A DNA stretch of 64,000 nt from Nocardia pseudobrasiliensis NBRC 108224 (GTDB lineage: Bacteria > Actinomycetota > Actinomycetes > Mycobacteriales > Mycobacteriaceae), in contig NZ_BDBS01000015.1 of assembly GCF_001613105.1 (NCBI RefSeq), positions 1 to 64,000 of the forward strand. The letters are read 5' to 3'. Both the position numbers and the translations under genes were made by a program. Below, in pieces: positions 49,368 to 58,795 of this stretch. The notes under the pieces were generated by a model. The model was not told the origin of the DNA. It searched no databases and saw nothing but the letters and a program-made list of their open reading frames with translations. Position 1 is the stretch's first letter; each line of letters opens with the position of its first letter.

Positions 49368-50540
49368 CTATCGGCGCAACACCTTGCGGCCGATCGCCCA
49401 TTTGTGGACTTCGGTCGGTCCGTCGTACAGCCGGAAGGCGCGCATATCGCGGAAGATCATCTCGACCACGGTCTCATCGCTGATGCCGATGCCGCCGAGG
49501 ACCTGCACGCAGCGGTCGGCGACCTGGAACAGCTCCTCGGAGACGAAGGATTTCGCCATCGAACTCTCGTGCCGGGCCTTGTGCCCCTGATCCATGAGCC
49601 AGCAGGCGTGCCAGATGGTCAGTCGGCACTGATGCAGCGCGATCTCGTTGTCCGCCAACATGAACGACACGCCCTCGTGCTCGCCGATGGTCTTGCCGAA
49701 GGCGGTGCGGGTGCGGGCGTGTTCCACGGCAATGCTCTGCGCGCGTTCGGCCGCGCCGAGCCAGCGCATGCAGTGCGTGAGCCGAGCCGGAGCCAGCCGC
49801 AGCTGCGCGTACCGCAGCGCCTGACCGGTTTCGCCGAGGACCGCTTCGCGCGGCAGGGTCAGATTGTCGAAGCGGACCACGCCGTGGCCGCCGACGTAGT
49901 TGCGATCCATTGTGTTCATGGTGCGTTCGATGACGATTCCGGGAACGTCGCCATCCGTAAGGAACAGCGTGGGGCCTTCGGGCAGATGCGGATTGGCGGC
50001 CAGGCGGGCCATGATGATCCAGGTCTTCGCGCCGTCGGCACCGGTGATCAGCCACTTGCGGCCGTTGATCGTGAAGTTCTCGCCGTCGAAGGTCGCGGTG
50101 GTGGCGAGCTGATCGGGATCGGATCCCGCACCGTCGGGTTCGGTCATGGCGAAGACCGAGCGCTGGCGACCGGTGATCACGGGCATCAGATAGCGGTCGA
50201 TCTGTTCGGCGTTGGCGACTTTGGACAGCAGGAACATATTGCCCTCGTCGGGGGCGGCGCAGTTCATGGCGACCGGGCCGAGGGTGGACCAGCCCGCGGC
50301 CTCGTAGAGCACGGCCTGTTCGACATGGGTGAGACCGCGCCCGCCGAGTTCGGTGGGGGCCTGGATGGTCAGCAGTTTCTCGGCGCGGGCCAGTTCGACC
50401 AGTTCCTGGCGCAGCTCGTCGTTGGGGCCGTGCGAGGTCAGTCGCGGATCGCGCTCGTAGGGAACGATCTTGTCGATGACGAACCGGCGGATCCGGTCGC
50501 GCTCGGCCTCGAGGTCGGCGGGCAACGAGAAGTCGATCAT
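49368..50540 (-). CDS. Acyl-CoA dehydrogenase
   Basis: 390 residues. FAD contacts FAMTEPDGAGSDPDQLATTA and C-terminal GGIGISDETVVEMIFRDMRAF with GPTEVHKW are family hallmarks. It oxidises an acyl-CoA at the alpha-beta bond; substrate unknown. The ATG at 50540 has AAGGGTG upstream; a TTG 24 nt further upstream is an alternative. An imperfect inverted repeat (GCGGGGACCA / TGGTCCCGC, about 50571-50592) lies upstream and could be an operator. Confidence 0.9.
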   Translation of the reverse strand: MIDFSLPADLEAERDRIRRFVIDKIVPYERDPRLTSHGPNDELRQELVELARAEKLLTIQAPTELGGRGLTHVEQAVLYEAAGWSTLGPVAMNCAAPDEGNMFLLSKVANAEQIDRYLMPVITGRQRSVFAMTEPDGAGSDPDQLATTATFDGENFTINGRKWLITGADGAKTWIIMARLAANPHLPEGPTLFLTDGDVPGIVIERTMNTMDRNYVGGHGVVRFDNLTLPREAVLGETGQALRYAQLRLAPARLTHCMRWLGAAERAQSIAVEHARTRTAFGKTIGEHEGVSFMLADNEIALHQCRLTIWHACWLMDQGHKARHESSMAKSFVSEELFQVADRCVQVLGGIGISDETVVEMIFRDMRAFRLYDGPTEVHKWAIGRKVLRR

Positions 50541-50634
50541 CGGGACACCCTTCAGCTTCGCCAATGGTCCGCGGGGACCACCTTGGTCCCGCGAGCATAC
50601 GACGAGCCGCGCCCGGAACTGAAGGCGGCTGCCG

Positions 50635-51387
50635 TCAAATGGCGTGCTCGCGGATCGCGCGCAGAAATCCCTCGACGTGCGCGTGGTAGACCTCGGGCCG
50701 GTCGTCGTGGATCAGATGTCCGGCCTCGTGGACGAGCACATGCCGCGCATTCGGATGCCCCGCGGCCATCTCCCGCATCTGACCGGGCGGAGTGATGCTG
50801 TATTCCCCCTCGATCAGCAGCACCGGCACGCGCACCTCGTTCCACTGCGGCCAGAAATCGCGGGTGCCCCACTCCTCGGAGATATCGCGGAAGGTCTCGA
50901 CCTCACCGTGCAGGCGATAGCCGTCGGGCCCCGCGGTGAAGGAGTTCAGGAAGTAGCGTCCCGCCACCGGACCGAAGAAATCCAGTACGGCCTCGGCGTC
51001 GGGAAACGGCTGCGGCCACGCCGCGATCATGGTCGCCCAATCGCGCGCGGTGCGCCCACGGAAATCCGGCGCCATATCCTCCACGACCAATCCCCGCACC
51101 CGATCCGGATATTCGGCCGCGAATACCCATCCGTGCAGGCCACCCATGGAGTGGCCGATCACGATCATGGGTTCGGCGATCGCCGCGGTCGCGGTCGCCA
51201 GATCGGCCACGAACGCCTCGGTGCTCAACTCCTCCGGAGCCGCTCGCCCGTGACCCGCCGCGTCGAAGGTGAACACATGCCCCAGTTCGCGCAGCCACGG
51301 CAGGTGGTCACGCCAGGTCCGCGCGCTGCCCATCAGCCCGTGCAGCAACAGTATCGGCACCCCGGCGCCACCCTCGTCGTACAGCAT
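50635..51387 (-). CDS. Alpha/beta hydrolase (Rv3591c-like)
   Basis: 250 residues. Oxyanion HGLMG near 17-21, nucleophile Ser in GHSMGG near 86, acid Asp or Glu in LLIEGEYS, and His in EAGHLIHDD near 228. It is probably an esterase or related enzyme; substrate unknown. Position divergent from mhuD is the same as in M. tuberculosis Rv3591c/Rv3592. Start taken as the ATG at 51387, as the preceding frame is short and not family-like. Confidence 0.87.
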   Translation of the reverse strand: MLYDEGGAGVPILLLHGLMGSARTWRDHLPWLRELGHVFTFDAAGHGRAAPEELSTEAFVADLATATAAIAEPMIVIGHSMGGLHGWVFAAEYPDRVRGLVVEDMAPDFRGRTARDWATMIAAWPQPFPDAEAVLDFFGPVAGRYFLNSFTAGPDGYRLHGEVETFRDISEEWGTRDFWPQWNEVRVPVLLIEGEYSITPPGQMREMAAGHPNARHVLVHEAGHLIHDDRPEVYHAHVEGFLRAIREHAI

Positions 51388-51448
51388 CGCCCCCGACGAT
51401 ACGGGTGGTCCGCGACCCGCGCCCGCTCGCTGGCCTAGCCTGGAGGTC

Positions 51449-51763
51449 ATGGCAGTTGTGAAGATCAATGCGATCGAGATCCCCGAGGGCGCGGGCCCCG
51501 AACTGGAGAAGCGGTTCGCCGCACGCGCTCACGCGGTGGAGAACTCCCCCGGCTTCCTCGGCTTTCAGTTGCTGCGCCCGGTGGCCGGTGAGAACCGGTA
51601 CTTCGTTGTGACGCAGTGGGATTCGGAGGAATCCTTCGCGGCGTGGCGGGACGGCCCGGCCAAAGAGGCGCATGCGGGTCAGGCGCGTAAGCCGGTAGCC
51701 ACGGGCGCTTCGCTGCTCGAATTCGAGGTCGTGCTGGACGTCACCGGCAAGGCCGCGAACTAA
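51449..51763 (+). CDS. mhuD: Heme-degrading monooxygenase MhuD
   Basis: 104 residues, antibiotic biosynthesis monooxygenase (ferredoxin-like) fold, nearly the same length and very close in sequence to mycobacterial MhuD. Asn7, Trp66 and His75, the residues that place and ruffle heme, are all present. MhuD opens heme to mycobilins, freeing iron without CO. GGAGG precedes the ATG. Confidence 0.95.
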   Translation: MAVVKINAIEIPEGAGPELEKRFAARAHAVENSPGFLGFQLLRPVAGENRYFVVTQWDSEESFAAWRDGPAKEAHAGQARKPVATGASLLEFEVVLDVTGKAAN

Positions 51764-51768
51764 CTCGT

Positions 51769-54486
51769 TCAGCGCCCCTTGGCGGCGATGTCGACCTCGC
51801 GAATTCCGGGCCGCGCGGTCGGATCGCCGCCGTCGACGTGGATGCGCACATAGCGGGCGGTGATCGGTTCGAGCAGATCGCCGTTCGGCGCGGTCACGAC
51901 CGTCGACCAGGTGCGATCGTCGGCGGATACCGCGATCGACGACGTGACCGGGGCCGGTTCGGTCCAGCGCGGGGCGATCCGCGCCAGGGTCGTCTCGGAG
52001 CCGAGGTCGACGGTCAGATCCGCCTGGGCCGCATCCGGCCGCCAACTGGTGGCGATATCGCCGTCCACGGCCGCCGCGGCGTAGTCCCCGGCCTGCTCGC
52101 TGCTGGCCGCGGCGGGTTTGCAGCGGGCCGCGTCGACGGTCTCGGTCAGATCGGGACGGCGGGTGGTCAGATCCAGCGAGCGACCCGAATCCAGTTGGCG
52201 TGTCTGCGATCCGGCGTCGATCGGCAGCGGATCACCGGAGCGCAGCGTGACGGTGGTCCGTTCCGGCCCGACCGCGATATCGAAAATCCGTCCCTGCCAA
52301 TGCAATTTGCGCACGGTGATGCCCTGTGCCAATTGCGGCGGCAGCAGCGGATTCAACTGGATCCGGTCCGCCCGGAACCGCAGTCCCAGTAGGCCGTTGG
52401 TGAATTCCTGCACGTATCCGCCCGCGAGCGTGGTGAAGTCGAAGGCGGGCGAACCCGCGAGCGGATCATTGGCGCCCGCCTTGTTGCCACGCGCCTCGGA
52501 GAACTGGCCGAACGGCTCGCGCGCGAACGGCCGCGCGGACCGATCCAGATAGGTACCGACCGAACAGCCCGGCTCGCCATTGGCGGCGGCGTCGATCTCG
52601 TGGACGGAATCGGTCATCGCCGGGCCGTCGGGATCGGTGCGTTCGGCGTAGTAGTCGAGTGTTTTCGCGGCCGTATCCGGCGACATGGGCCATTCCAGCG
52701 GATATTGCAGCAGCACCGTATCGGCCTGTTTGATCTGCGATCCGCGATAACCCTCGTACTGCAGGAAAACACCGTGCAGCGAATCGAAGGGCATGCGCAG
52801 ATGATCGGCGATCGCATTCCACTGCGGCGGCGCGGGCTGCCCGATCAGACCCGCCGCGGCGGTGGCATCGCGCAGGGCCTCGGCCGCAACGGCATTGGTG
52901 TAGACGGCGTCGTCGACGCCATTGCTGTATTCGTCCGGGCCCGCGACATCGCGGATGGAATAGCTGCCGTCGGGATTCGCGGTGACCCGCGCGGCCCAGA
53001 ATTCGGCCAGCGCCGACAATATCGGCCAGCCGCGCTCGCGCAGGTAGCCGAGGTCCTTGGTGGCCAGGTAGTACTGCCAGGCGGCCAGTGCGATATCGCC
53101 CTGCAAATGAATCTGGGTCAGGCAGTGCGGCGGTGACCAACTGTGACAATCGGTATTCAGATCGCCGGTGGCGGCACTGGTCCACGGATAGAACGCGCCG
53201 GGCAATCCGAGCCGCCGGGCATTCTCCCGCGCCGCGGGCAGGGTCTTGAAGCGATAGTCGACCACCGATCGGGCCAGGCTCGGCGCCAATTGCAACAGCC
53301 CGGGATACATCCAGATATCGGCGTCCCAGAACACCAGCCCCGCATAGTTGTCGCTGCTGAGTCCGGTCGGCGAAATACTGTTGTCCTGTTGCGGATTGGA
53401 GGCCGAATACAGCGAGTACAGCGCCCCACGCACCCAGCGCTGAATATCCGGCCTGCCCGGCACCTCGATATCGGCGGCCCACAGCGACTGCCACTGCCGC
53501 GCCTGTTCGGCCAGCAGATCCGACCAGCCGCGCTCGGCGGCCCGCTGGGCGGCCTCGCGGGCCGCGCGAGCCGGATCGGGCGCGGTGAGACTCGTATCGA
53601 CACCCACGTACTTGGTGACCTCGTACGACTTGTCCGGGGCCACGGTCAGATTCACCCGCTGACCCGCGTCCTGCCGTCGCACCTGCGCGTCGCCCGCGGA
53701 CAGGACCGAGACCACATGCCCCGCCACATCGGTTGTCCTGGTACGGAATTCGAGGTCGAGGGTGTCGGCCGCCGGGTCGGTGAGCGAAACCTGGTCCAGG
53801 CGACGGGCCCCGGCCATATCGAGCAGACCGGTGACGGTGGCCTGCCCGCTCCAGTGCGGGGTGAGGGTGACACGGACCGCGGCGGCGTGTTGGTCGGCGC
53901 GGTCGGTGAATAGGTCGTACTCGAGATCGGTGGCCCGGCCGTCGCGCGTGGTCCAGGTCAGCGTCGTGCGCACCAGGCCACAGCGCAGATACTCGGTCTG
54001 CCGGAAATCGGCGACCTGATCGGGAGATGTTGCGGGGCTGAAAGTTTCGTCACCCACCCCAACCTGAAGGGTGGACCAGTTGGGCAGGGCGGCGGCCACC
54101 ATGCGACCGTCGGCCAGATCCGGTTGCGCGCCGTACAGTCCGGCCACGAACGCGCCGTCGTAGCGCGGGGTGTACAGCGGCCATCCGGTACGCTCGCCGG
54201 TTTCGACATAGCCCGTCCCCGCGGGCGGGATCCGCAGGCCGAGATAGCCGTTGCCCACGACCGGATGCCGATCATAGGTCGCGGCAAAGGAATCCGAATG
54301 CGGCGCCCATTCCGCCTGTCCGGCAATACTGTCGCCCGGACAGGGCTGCGCCTGCGCCGGATGGCCGCCGCCCGACCGCAGTACGACCACGACGAGCGCG
54401 GCCACCAGCGCGATGACCACGGCCGCGACGATACCGATCAGCAGCCGCGTACGACCGCCGAAGACTTGTCGCGCTTCGGACGCCAC
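51769..54486 (-). CDS. Membrane-anchored glycoside hydrolase family 65 enzyme with a C-terminal discoidin-like domain
   Basis: 905 residues. One uncleaved helix at about 15-37 anchors it with the enzyme outside. The GH65 N-terminal beta domain is followed by the (alpha/alpha)6 catalytic barrel with FWDADIWMYP at about 386-395, and general acid Glu519 in AGPDEYSNGVDDAVYTN. The last ~130 residues look like an F5/8 type C sugar-binding domain. GH65 includes trehalases and disaccharide phosphorylases; external location favours a hydrolase such as acid trehalase. A second trehalose-related gene lies at 32444. Confidence 0.85.
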   Translation of the reverse strand: MASEARQVFGGRTRLLIGIVAAVVIALVAALVVVVLRSGGGHPAQAQPCPGDSIAGQAEWAPHSDSFAATYDRHPVVGNGYLGLRIPPAGTGYVETGERTGWPLYTPRYDGAFVAGLYGAQPDLADGRMVAAALPNWSTLQVGVGDETFSPATSPDQVADFRQTEYLRCGLVRTTLTWTTRDGRATDLEYDLFTDRADQHAAAVRVTLTPHWSGQATVTGLLDMAGARRLDQVSLTDPAADTLDLEFRTRTTDVAGHVVSVLSAGDAQVRRQDAGQRVNLTVAPDKSYEVTKYVGVDTSLTAPDPARAAREAAQRAAERGWSDLLAEQARQWQSLWAADIEVPGRPDIQRWVRGALYSLYSASNPQQDNSISPTGLSSDNYAGLVFWDADIWMYPGLLQLAPSLARSVVDYRFKTLPAARENARRLGLPGAFYPWTSAATGDLNTDCHSWSPPHCLTQIHLQGDIALAAWQYYLATKDLGYLRERGWPILSALAEFWAARVTANPDGSYSIRDVAGPDEYSNGVDDAVYTNAVAAEALRDATAAAGLIGQPAPPQWNAIADHLRMPFDSLHGVFLQYEGYRGSQIKQADTVLLQYPLEWPMSPDTAAKTLDYYAERTDPDGPAMTDSVHEIDAAANGEPGCSVGTYLDRSARPFAREPFGQFSEARGNKAGANDPLAGSPAFDFTTLAGGYVQEFTNGLLGLRFRADRIQLNPLLPPQLAQGITVRKLHWQGRIFDIAVGPERTTVTLRSGDPLPIDAGSQTRQLDSGRSLDLTTRRPDLTETVDAARCKPAAASSEQAGDYAAAAVDGDIATSWRPDAAQADLTVDLGSETTLARIAPRWTEPAPVTSSIAVSADDRTWSTVVTAPNGDLLEPITARYVRIHVDGGDPTARPGIREVDIAAKGR

Positions 54487-54622
54487 AGGGGCAGCGTACC
54501 GGGCTTACTTCCACATGAATTCGCGCGGCGGTCTACGGCCTTGGCGGACGGGGAGATACGGCCGGACCAGGCGTCGGCGCGGTGCTGGTCACGCACCGCG
54601 CCGACGCCCCGTCGCCGATTCG

Positions 54623-55066
54623 TCAGCCCTCGAAGCTGGCGTCCAGCTCGATATCGTCGACACCGGCCAGGGCCTTGCTGACCGGGCAGCCGGCCTTGGC
54701 GCCCTCGGCGGCCTGCTGGAACGCGGCGGCATCGATACCGTCGGCCTTGCCCCGGACGGTCAACTTGATCTTGCTGATCCGGAAGCCGCCCGCGGGATCC
54801 GGACCCAGGGTCACATCGGCGGTCACATCCAGACTCTGCACGGTACCCCCGGCATTGCCGATCTGCGCCGACAGCGCCATCGCGTAGCAGGACGAATGCG
54901 CGGCCGCGATCAGCTCCTCGGGGCTGGTGGCGCCGTCGGCGTTGTCGGCGCTGCGCTTGGGGAACGACACATCGTATTTGCCGACGCCGGAACTGGTCAG
55001 CTCGACCTGTCCGGATCCGTCCTGCAGGCCGCCGGTCCAAGCGGTGCGCGCGGTACGTGTTGGCAT
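54623..55066 (-). CDS. OsmC-family peroxiredoxin
   Basis: 147 residues. The redox cysteines Cys60 (AAHSSCYAMALS) and Cys127 (AKAGCPVSKAL) and the family Glu in SPEELIAAA are present. OsmC reduces organic hydroperoxides. It lies upstream of GH65 and 85 bp from the SMR transporter gene, without clear coupling. Confidence 0.92.
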   Translation of the reverse strand: MPTRTARTAWTGGLQDGSGQVELTSSGVGKYDVSFPKRSADNADGATSPEELIAAAHSSCYAMALSAQIGNAGGTVQSLDVTADVTLGPDPAGGFRISKIKLTVRGKADGIDAAAFQQAAEGAKAGCPVSKALAGVDDIELDASFEG

Positions 55067-55151
55067 CACTGTCCTTTCACAGTAGGAATAGGTCGCCGTC
55101 GCGATCGAACCTACCGTCTCGCGCCGCGCCCGCCCCACCCGTTCGATTTCC

Positions 55152-55472
55152 TCACTCCGGGTTGGTGACCCGGGCCAGCACGATGCCGCCGAGGATCAGG
55201 GTCAGCGCCAGCACCCGGCCGGCGCTGAGCGGATCCTTCTGCACCACGATGCCGAGCCCGATCGCGCCGATCGCGCCGATGCCGGTGAATACGGCGTAGG
55301 CGGTGCCGACCGGCAGGGTCTGCATGGCCAGTGAGAGCAGATACACCGCGGCGGCGGCGAGTACGAAGCACAGCAGGGTGGGCAGCGGGCGGGTGAAGCC
55401 CTGGGTCGGTTTGATGCTCTGCGACCAGGCGATCTCGATCAGGCCCGCGAAAGCCAGTAGCGGCCAGCCCAT
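55152..55472 (-). CDS. Small multidrug resistance transporter of the SugE/Gdx type
   Basis: 106 residues, four hydrophobic helices. The conserved Glu (IEIAWSQSIK) is near residue 13, and AVFTGIGAIGAI near 60-71 is the Gdx/SugE signature rather than the EmrE one. Gdx proteins export guanidinium in exchange for protons; some also export quaternary ammonium. Helix-1 Lys after the Ser is typical. It follows the azoreductase gene with a 1-nt gap, so both are under the TetR operators at 56140-56196. Confidence 0.88.
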   Translation of the reverse strand: MGWPLLAFAGLIEIAWSQSIKPTQGFTRPLPTLLCFVLAAAAVYLLSLAMQTLPVGTAYAVFTGIGAIGAIGLGIVVQKDPLSAGRVLALTLILGGIVLARVTNPE

Positions 55473-55473
55473 T

Positions 55474-56121
55474 TCAGTATTCCTTTCCCAGTCGCCGCGC
55501 GGTCTCGAGGGCGTGCGCGTAGGAGTTCGCATAGGCCTCGCGCAGGTGGGCAAGGTTCGGATCGGTGCGGGAGTTCGCCAGTTCGGCGTGTACGAAAACC
55601 GTGTCGGTGACGGCGAAATGGCCCGCGAAGAAGTCGCGCAGATAACGCTCCTGATAGTCGAAGGCGGCCTTGGGCGCGCCCGGGGTGTAGGATCCGCCGC
55701 GCGCCGAGGCGACCACGAAACGCTTGTCCGGCAGCGACATTCGCGGGAAGGTCACCTGATCCAGCCAGGCCTTCAGACTCGCCGGGATCGAGTAGTTGTA
55801 CATGGGCGTGGCGATGAGCACGACATCGGCGGCGCGCAGATCGGCGAGCAGGGGTTCGACGATCGACCACGCCGCGCGCTGGGCGTCGGTGCGCGCCAAG
55901 TCGGGCAGTCGGTCCAGATCGGTTCGTGCGCAGGCCAGTACGGCATCGCAGAGTTCGGTCCAGCCCTCGCCGATGAACGGTACGGGATCGGCCGCCAGAT
56001 CGCGATAGCGGAGCTCGCCGTCCGGATGTTCGGCGTACCAGGTCTCGGCGAAGGCCGCGCCGAGTTCGCGGCTGATCGAGTGGCGGCGGGCGCTGGCGTC
56101 CAAATGCAGCAGGGTGGGCAT
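55474..56121 (-). CDS. FMN-dependent NADH-azoreductase-like oxidoreductase
   Basis: 215 residues, flavodoxin-like fold of the AzoR family. SARRHSISRELG near 11-22 binds FMN phosphate, TPMYNYSIPASLKAWLDQV near 105-123 and SARGGSY near 143 are family blocks. It would reduce azo dyes or quinones with NADH by two electrons. It is divergent from a TetR gene with two palindromic operators between them, the layout of a drug- or quinone-sensing unit. Confidence 0.88.
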   Translation of the reverse strand: MPTLLHLDASARRHSISRELGAAFAETWYAEHPDGELRYRDLAADPVPFIGEGWTELCDAVLACARTDLDRLPDLARTDAQRAAWSIVEPLLADLRAADVVLIATPMYNYSIPASLKAWLDQVTFPRMSLPDKRFVVASARGGSYTPGAPKAAFDYQERYLRDFFAGHFAVTDTVFVHAELANSRTDPNLAHLREAYANSYAHALETARRLGKEY

Positions 56122-56139
56122 ATCCGAATCTCCAATCAA

Positions 56140-56156
56140 GTGGACATCATGTCCGC
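56140..56156. promoter_or_regulatory. TetR operator 1
   Basis: GTGGACA-TCA-TGTCCGC, an inverted repeat with one mismatch, 19 bp upstream of the azoreductase start. Its centre is 40 bp from that of operator 2. Confidence 0.82.
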
Positions 56157-56179
56157 TTGATGATGAGCATAGAACCAAT

Positions 56180-56196
56180 GTGGACATACTGTCCAC
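56180..56196. promoter_or_regulatory. TetR operator 2
   Basis: GTGGACA-TAC-TGTCCAC, perfect 7-bp arms with a 3-nt centre, 30 bp upstream of the TetR start. Confidence 0.85.
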
Positions 56197-56225
56197 CTTC
56201 CTCCGAACGCATTACAGTGGTGCGC

Positions 56226-56816
56226 ATGGACAAGCGCCCCGACCTGCTGAATCCAGTGCCGGTATCCGGCGAGCGGGCCGATGCCGCACGCAACCGGGCC
56301 AAGGTCCTCGCCGCCGCGGATACGCTGTTTCGCACCCGCGCCCCGCGCTCGGTGACGATGGACGACATCGCCAAGGCCGCCGGAGTCGGCCGCGGCACCC
56401 TCTATCGCCGCTACCCCGATGTGGCCTCCATCGCGGTCGCCCTCCTCGACGAACACGAACGCGACCTACAGGCCCGCCTCCTCAGCGGCCCACCGCCCCT
56501 TGGCCCCGGCGCCACCCCCGCCCACCGCCTGGCAGCCTTCTACGCCGCCATGGTCGACCTCCTGGAAACCCACTCCCACCTGGCCCTGGGCGCAGAATCC
56601 GGCGGCGTCCGCTTCGAAACCGGCGCCTACGGCTTCTGGTACGCCCACCTCCGCGCCCTACTCACCGACGCCCGAATCCCCCACCCGGACTCCCACATCG
56701 ACATCCTCCTGGCCCCCCTATCAGCGGATGTCTATGTGCAGCAACGCTCCAAGGGCCTGACCCCCAACCAAATCAAAGCCGCCCTGAACCACCTCGCCCA
56801 CGGGGTCCTGAAATAA
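56226..56816 (+). CDS. TetR-family regulator of the azoreductase-SMR operon
   Basis: 196 residues. The helix-turn-helix is at about 38-75 (MDDIAKAAGVGRGTLYRRYPD). It is divergent from the azoreductase-SMR transporter pair, and two matching palindromes between them strongly suggest it represses both directions. The inducer is probably a cationic drug or quinone, by inference from the targets. Confidence 0.92.
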   Translation: MDKRPDLLNPVPVSGERADAARNRAKVLAAADTLFRTRAPRSVTMDDIAKAAGVGRGTLYRRYPDVASIAVALLDEHERDLQARLLSGPPPLGPGATPAHRLAAFYAAMVDLLETHSHLALGAESGGVRFETGAYGFWYAHLRALLTDARIPHPDSHIDILLAPLSADVYVQQRSKGLTPNQIKAALNHLAHGVLK

Positions 56817-56876
56817 CGCGACCGCCCGGCCTGATGGCCGGACGACGGGGAAAAGGGCTGGGGCCCGCCCCAATTT

Positions 56877-56910
56877 CCCTGGTATCAGGCCGTCAGGCCG
56901 GATACCAGGG
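56877..56910. terminator. Bidirectional stem-loop between tetR and the ABC permease gene
   Basis: CCCTGGTATC and GATACCAGGG form 10 paired bases, then a mismatch and GGCC/GGCC inside, with a GTCA loop. It lies between convergent genes. There is no T-run. Confidence 0.7.
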
Positions 56911-56918
56911 CGAGGAGC

Positions 56919-57770
56919 TCAGGCCATGTCGCGGCTGCGGATCAGCCAGAGCGTGGCGATGACGAAGGCCGTGACATAGAGGGTGAGGGAGAGGAAAGCG
57001 GCTGGGCGGGAGAGGATGTCGACTACTCCGGGGGTGGCGGTTTCGCCCTTGATGGTGCGCATGGCGTTGGCCAGGGAGCCCGCGGCGGTACCGGGGAGGT
57101 GGTCGGTGAGGGGGCGGATCGGGGAGAAGATGGCGGCGACGCCGCGCAGGAGGTTCTCCACGACCAGGACCCAGACCAGGCCGAGCCCGACCGCCAGGGC
57201 GGGGCCGCGGGCGATGGCGCCGATGAGCGCGCCCGCCAGGGTCCACATGGCGAGAATCGCCGTGCCCGTGAGGATTCCGATCAGCGTGCGGCCGATCGAC
57301 GGCAGCGCCAGGGATTGATGCTGCACCATCGCGATCACCGCGGCCACCCCGGTATCCACCACGAAGGCCGCACAGACCAGGCCGATCACGATCACCGCCA
57401 GCGCCACGATCGTCCCGCCGATGACGCTCACCCGCGAAGGCCCTTGGGCCAGAGCGGTTTTCCACGTACCCCAGCCGTAGCCGCTACCAACCGCCAACGC
57501 GCCGAGCACCAGGATCAGCGCACCCCCGAACATGGCCATGCCCTGGGTGAACACCTCCGGCACCGCGGCGGGCAGCATCTGCTGCAACAGCAGATCCCGG
57601 GGCAGCCCGTTGGACATTCGCGAACCGCTACCCGACGAATAGGCCAGATAGTTGAACAGATAGGCGAAGGTGAGATTCAACAGCAGCCACGTGCCGATCA
57701 GAATCCACAGCGCGGGCCACTTCGCCAGCCGTGCGAATTCCGCACGCGTACAAGCCAACAGGTCACTCAT
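56919..57770 (-). CDS. ABC-2 type transporter permease
   Basis: 283 residues with about six hydrophobic helices. The N-terminus (MSDLLACTRAEFARLAKWPALW) is typical of permeases paired with bacitracin- or lantibiotic-type exporters. It overlaps the ATPase gene by 4 bp. Substrate unknown; an adjacent two-component system suggests cell-envelope or antibiotic stress. Confidence 0.87.
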   Translation of the reverse strand: MSDLLACTRAEFARLAKWPALWILIGTWLLLNLTFAYLFNYLAYSSGSGSRMSNGLPRDLLLQQMLPAAVPEVFTQGMAMFGGALILVLGALAVGSGYGWGTWKTALAQGPSRVSVIGGTIVALAVIVIGLVCAAFVVDTGVAAVIAMVQHQSLALPSIGRTLIGILTGTAILAMWTLAGALIGAIARGPALAVGLGLVWVLVVENLLRGVAAIFSPIRPLTDHLPGTAAGSLANAMRTIKGETATPGVVDILSRPAAFLSLTLYVTAFVIATLWLIRSRDMA

Positions 57771-58669
57771 GACGCCGCCTCCAATTTCGTCATCTCGAAA
57801 AAGACCTCTTCCAAAGACTTCTCGTCGGTGCGCAGCTCCAGCAGATCCGCACCGGCCTCGACCACAGCGCGCGCCACCTTCGGCGCCGTCGCCACACCGG
57901 CATCGACTCTGATGCCGGCGGCGGTCAGCAACGCGGATCGATCGCCCACTACCCGGCGCACCGCCGGGAATGCCAGCTCCACCGGTTCAGCCCGCAGGAA
58001 AAGCGTTGCCGCACCGCGTAATTCGCTCACCGTGGCCTCGGTGAGCAGGCGGCCCCGCGAGATGACGCCGACCCGGTCACAAATCTCCTGCACCTCACTG
58101 AGCAGGTGTGACGAGAGCACCACGGTGTGCCCGTCGGCGGCCAAACCGGTGATGAGCGCACGCATCTCGGCCATTCCGGCCGGATCGAGCCCATTGGTGG
58201 GTTCGTCGAGAATCAGCAGATCCGGGCGACCGAGCAGGGCCGCGGCCACCCCCAGACGCTGTTTCATACCGAGCGAATACGCCTTGAACCTGTCCTCGGC
58301 GCGATCGGTGAGCGCCACCCGATCCAGCGCCTCGGCCACATCGTCGGGCCCGCATGCGCGATAGCGGGCCAGCACCCGCAGGTTGTCACGACCGGACAGA
58401 TAGGGATAGAACCCGGGCCCCTCGATCAGCACGCCCATGCGGCGCAGGGTGTGCGGATCGCCGGGACGGCGACCCAGCACTTTCGCGGACCCCGAGGTCG
58501 GCCGGATCAGTCCGACCAGCATGCGCAGCGTGGTCGTCTTACCCGCACCGTTGGGTCCGAGGAATCCGTAGATCTCACCGGCACGCACCGTCATCGCGAC
58601 GGCGTCGACGGCGGTATGGGTGCCGTAGCGTTTGGTCAGCGACTCGGTGACCACGACGGTTTCGTTCAT
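57767..58669 (-). CDS. ABC transporter ATPase
   Basis: 300 residues. Walker A GPNGAGKTT near 39-47, signature YSLGMKQRL near 138-146, Walker B LLILDEPTNGLDP near 158-170. The last ~80 residues are an accessory domain typical of drug exporters. It powers the permease encoded next. It is divergent from the kinase/regulator genes, with the motif at 58729 between. Confidence 0.93.
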   Translation of the reverse strand: MNETVVVTESLTKRYGTHTAVDAVAMTVRAGEIYGFLGPNGAGKTTTLRMLVGLIRPTSGSAKVLGRRPGDPHTLRRMGVLIEGPGFYPYLSGRDNLRVLARYRACGPDDVAEALDRVALTDRAEDRFKAYSLGMKQRLGVAAALLGRPDLLILDEPTNGLDPAGMAEMRALITGLAADGHTVVLSSHLLSEVQEICDRVGVISRGRLLTEATVSELRGAATLFLRAEPVELAFPAVRRVVGDRSALLTAAGIRVDAGVATAPKVARAVVEAGADLLELRTDEKSLEEVFFEMTKLEAAS

Positions 58670-58728
58670 GCATCGAGAATCCGCCCCCGGCCCGGTCGGA
58701 CACATCGGCCGCCCGGCGCGATCGGACA

Positions 58729-58744
58729 TACGTCTCGCGGCGTA
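58729..58744. promoter_or_regulatory. Probable response-regulator site 1
   Basis: TACGTCTCGCGGCGTA, a dyad with TACG/CGTA arms. The same sequence with one change recurs at 60685. It is 60 bp from the ABC ATPase start and 52 bp from the kinase start. Confidence 0.68.
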
Positions 58745-58795
58745 ATTCGTCGTGGCGACATACCGCCGCGGCGACTACGGCGTTACCGTGCGAGA

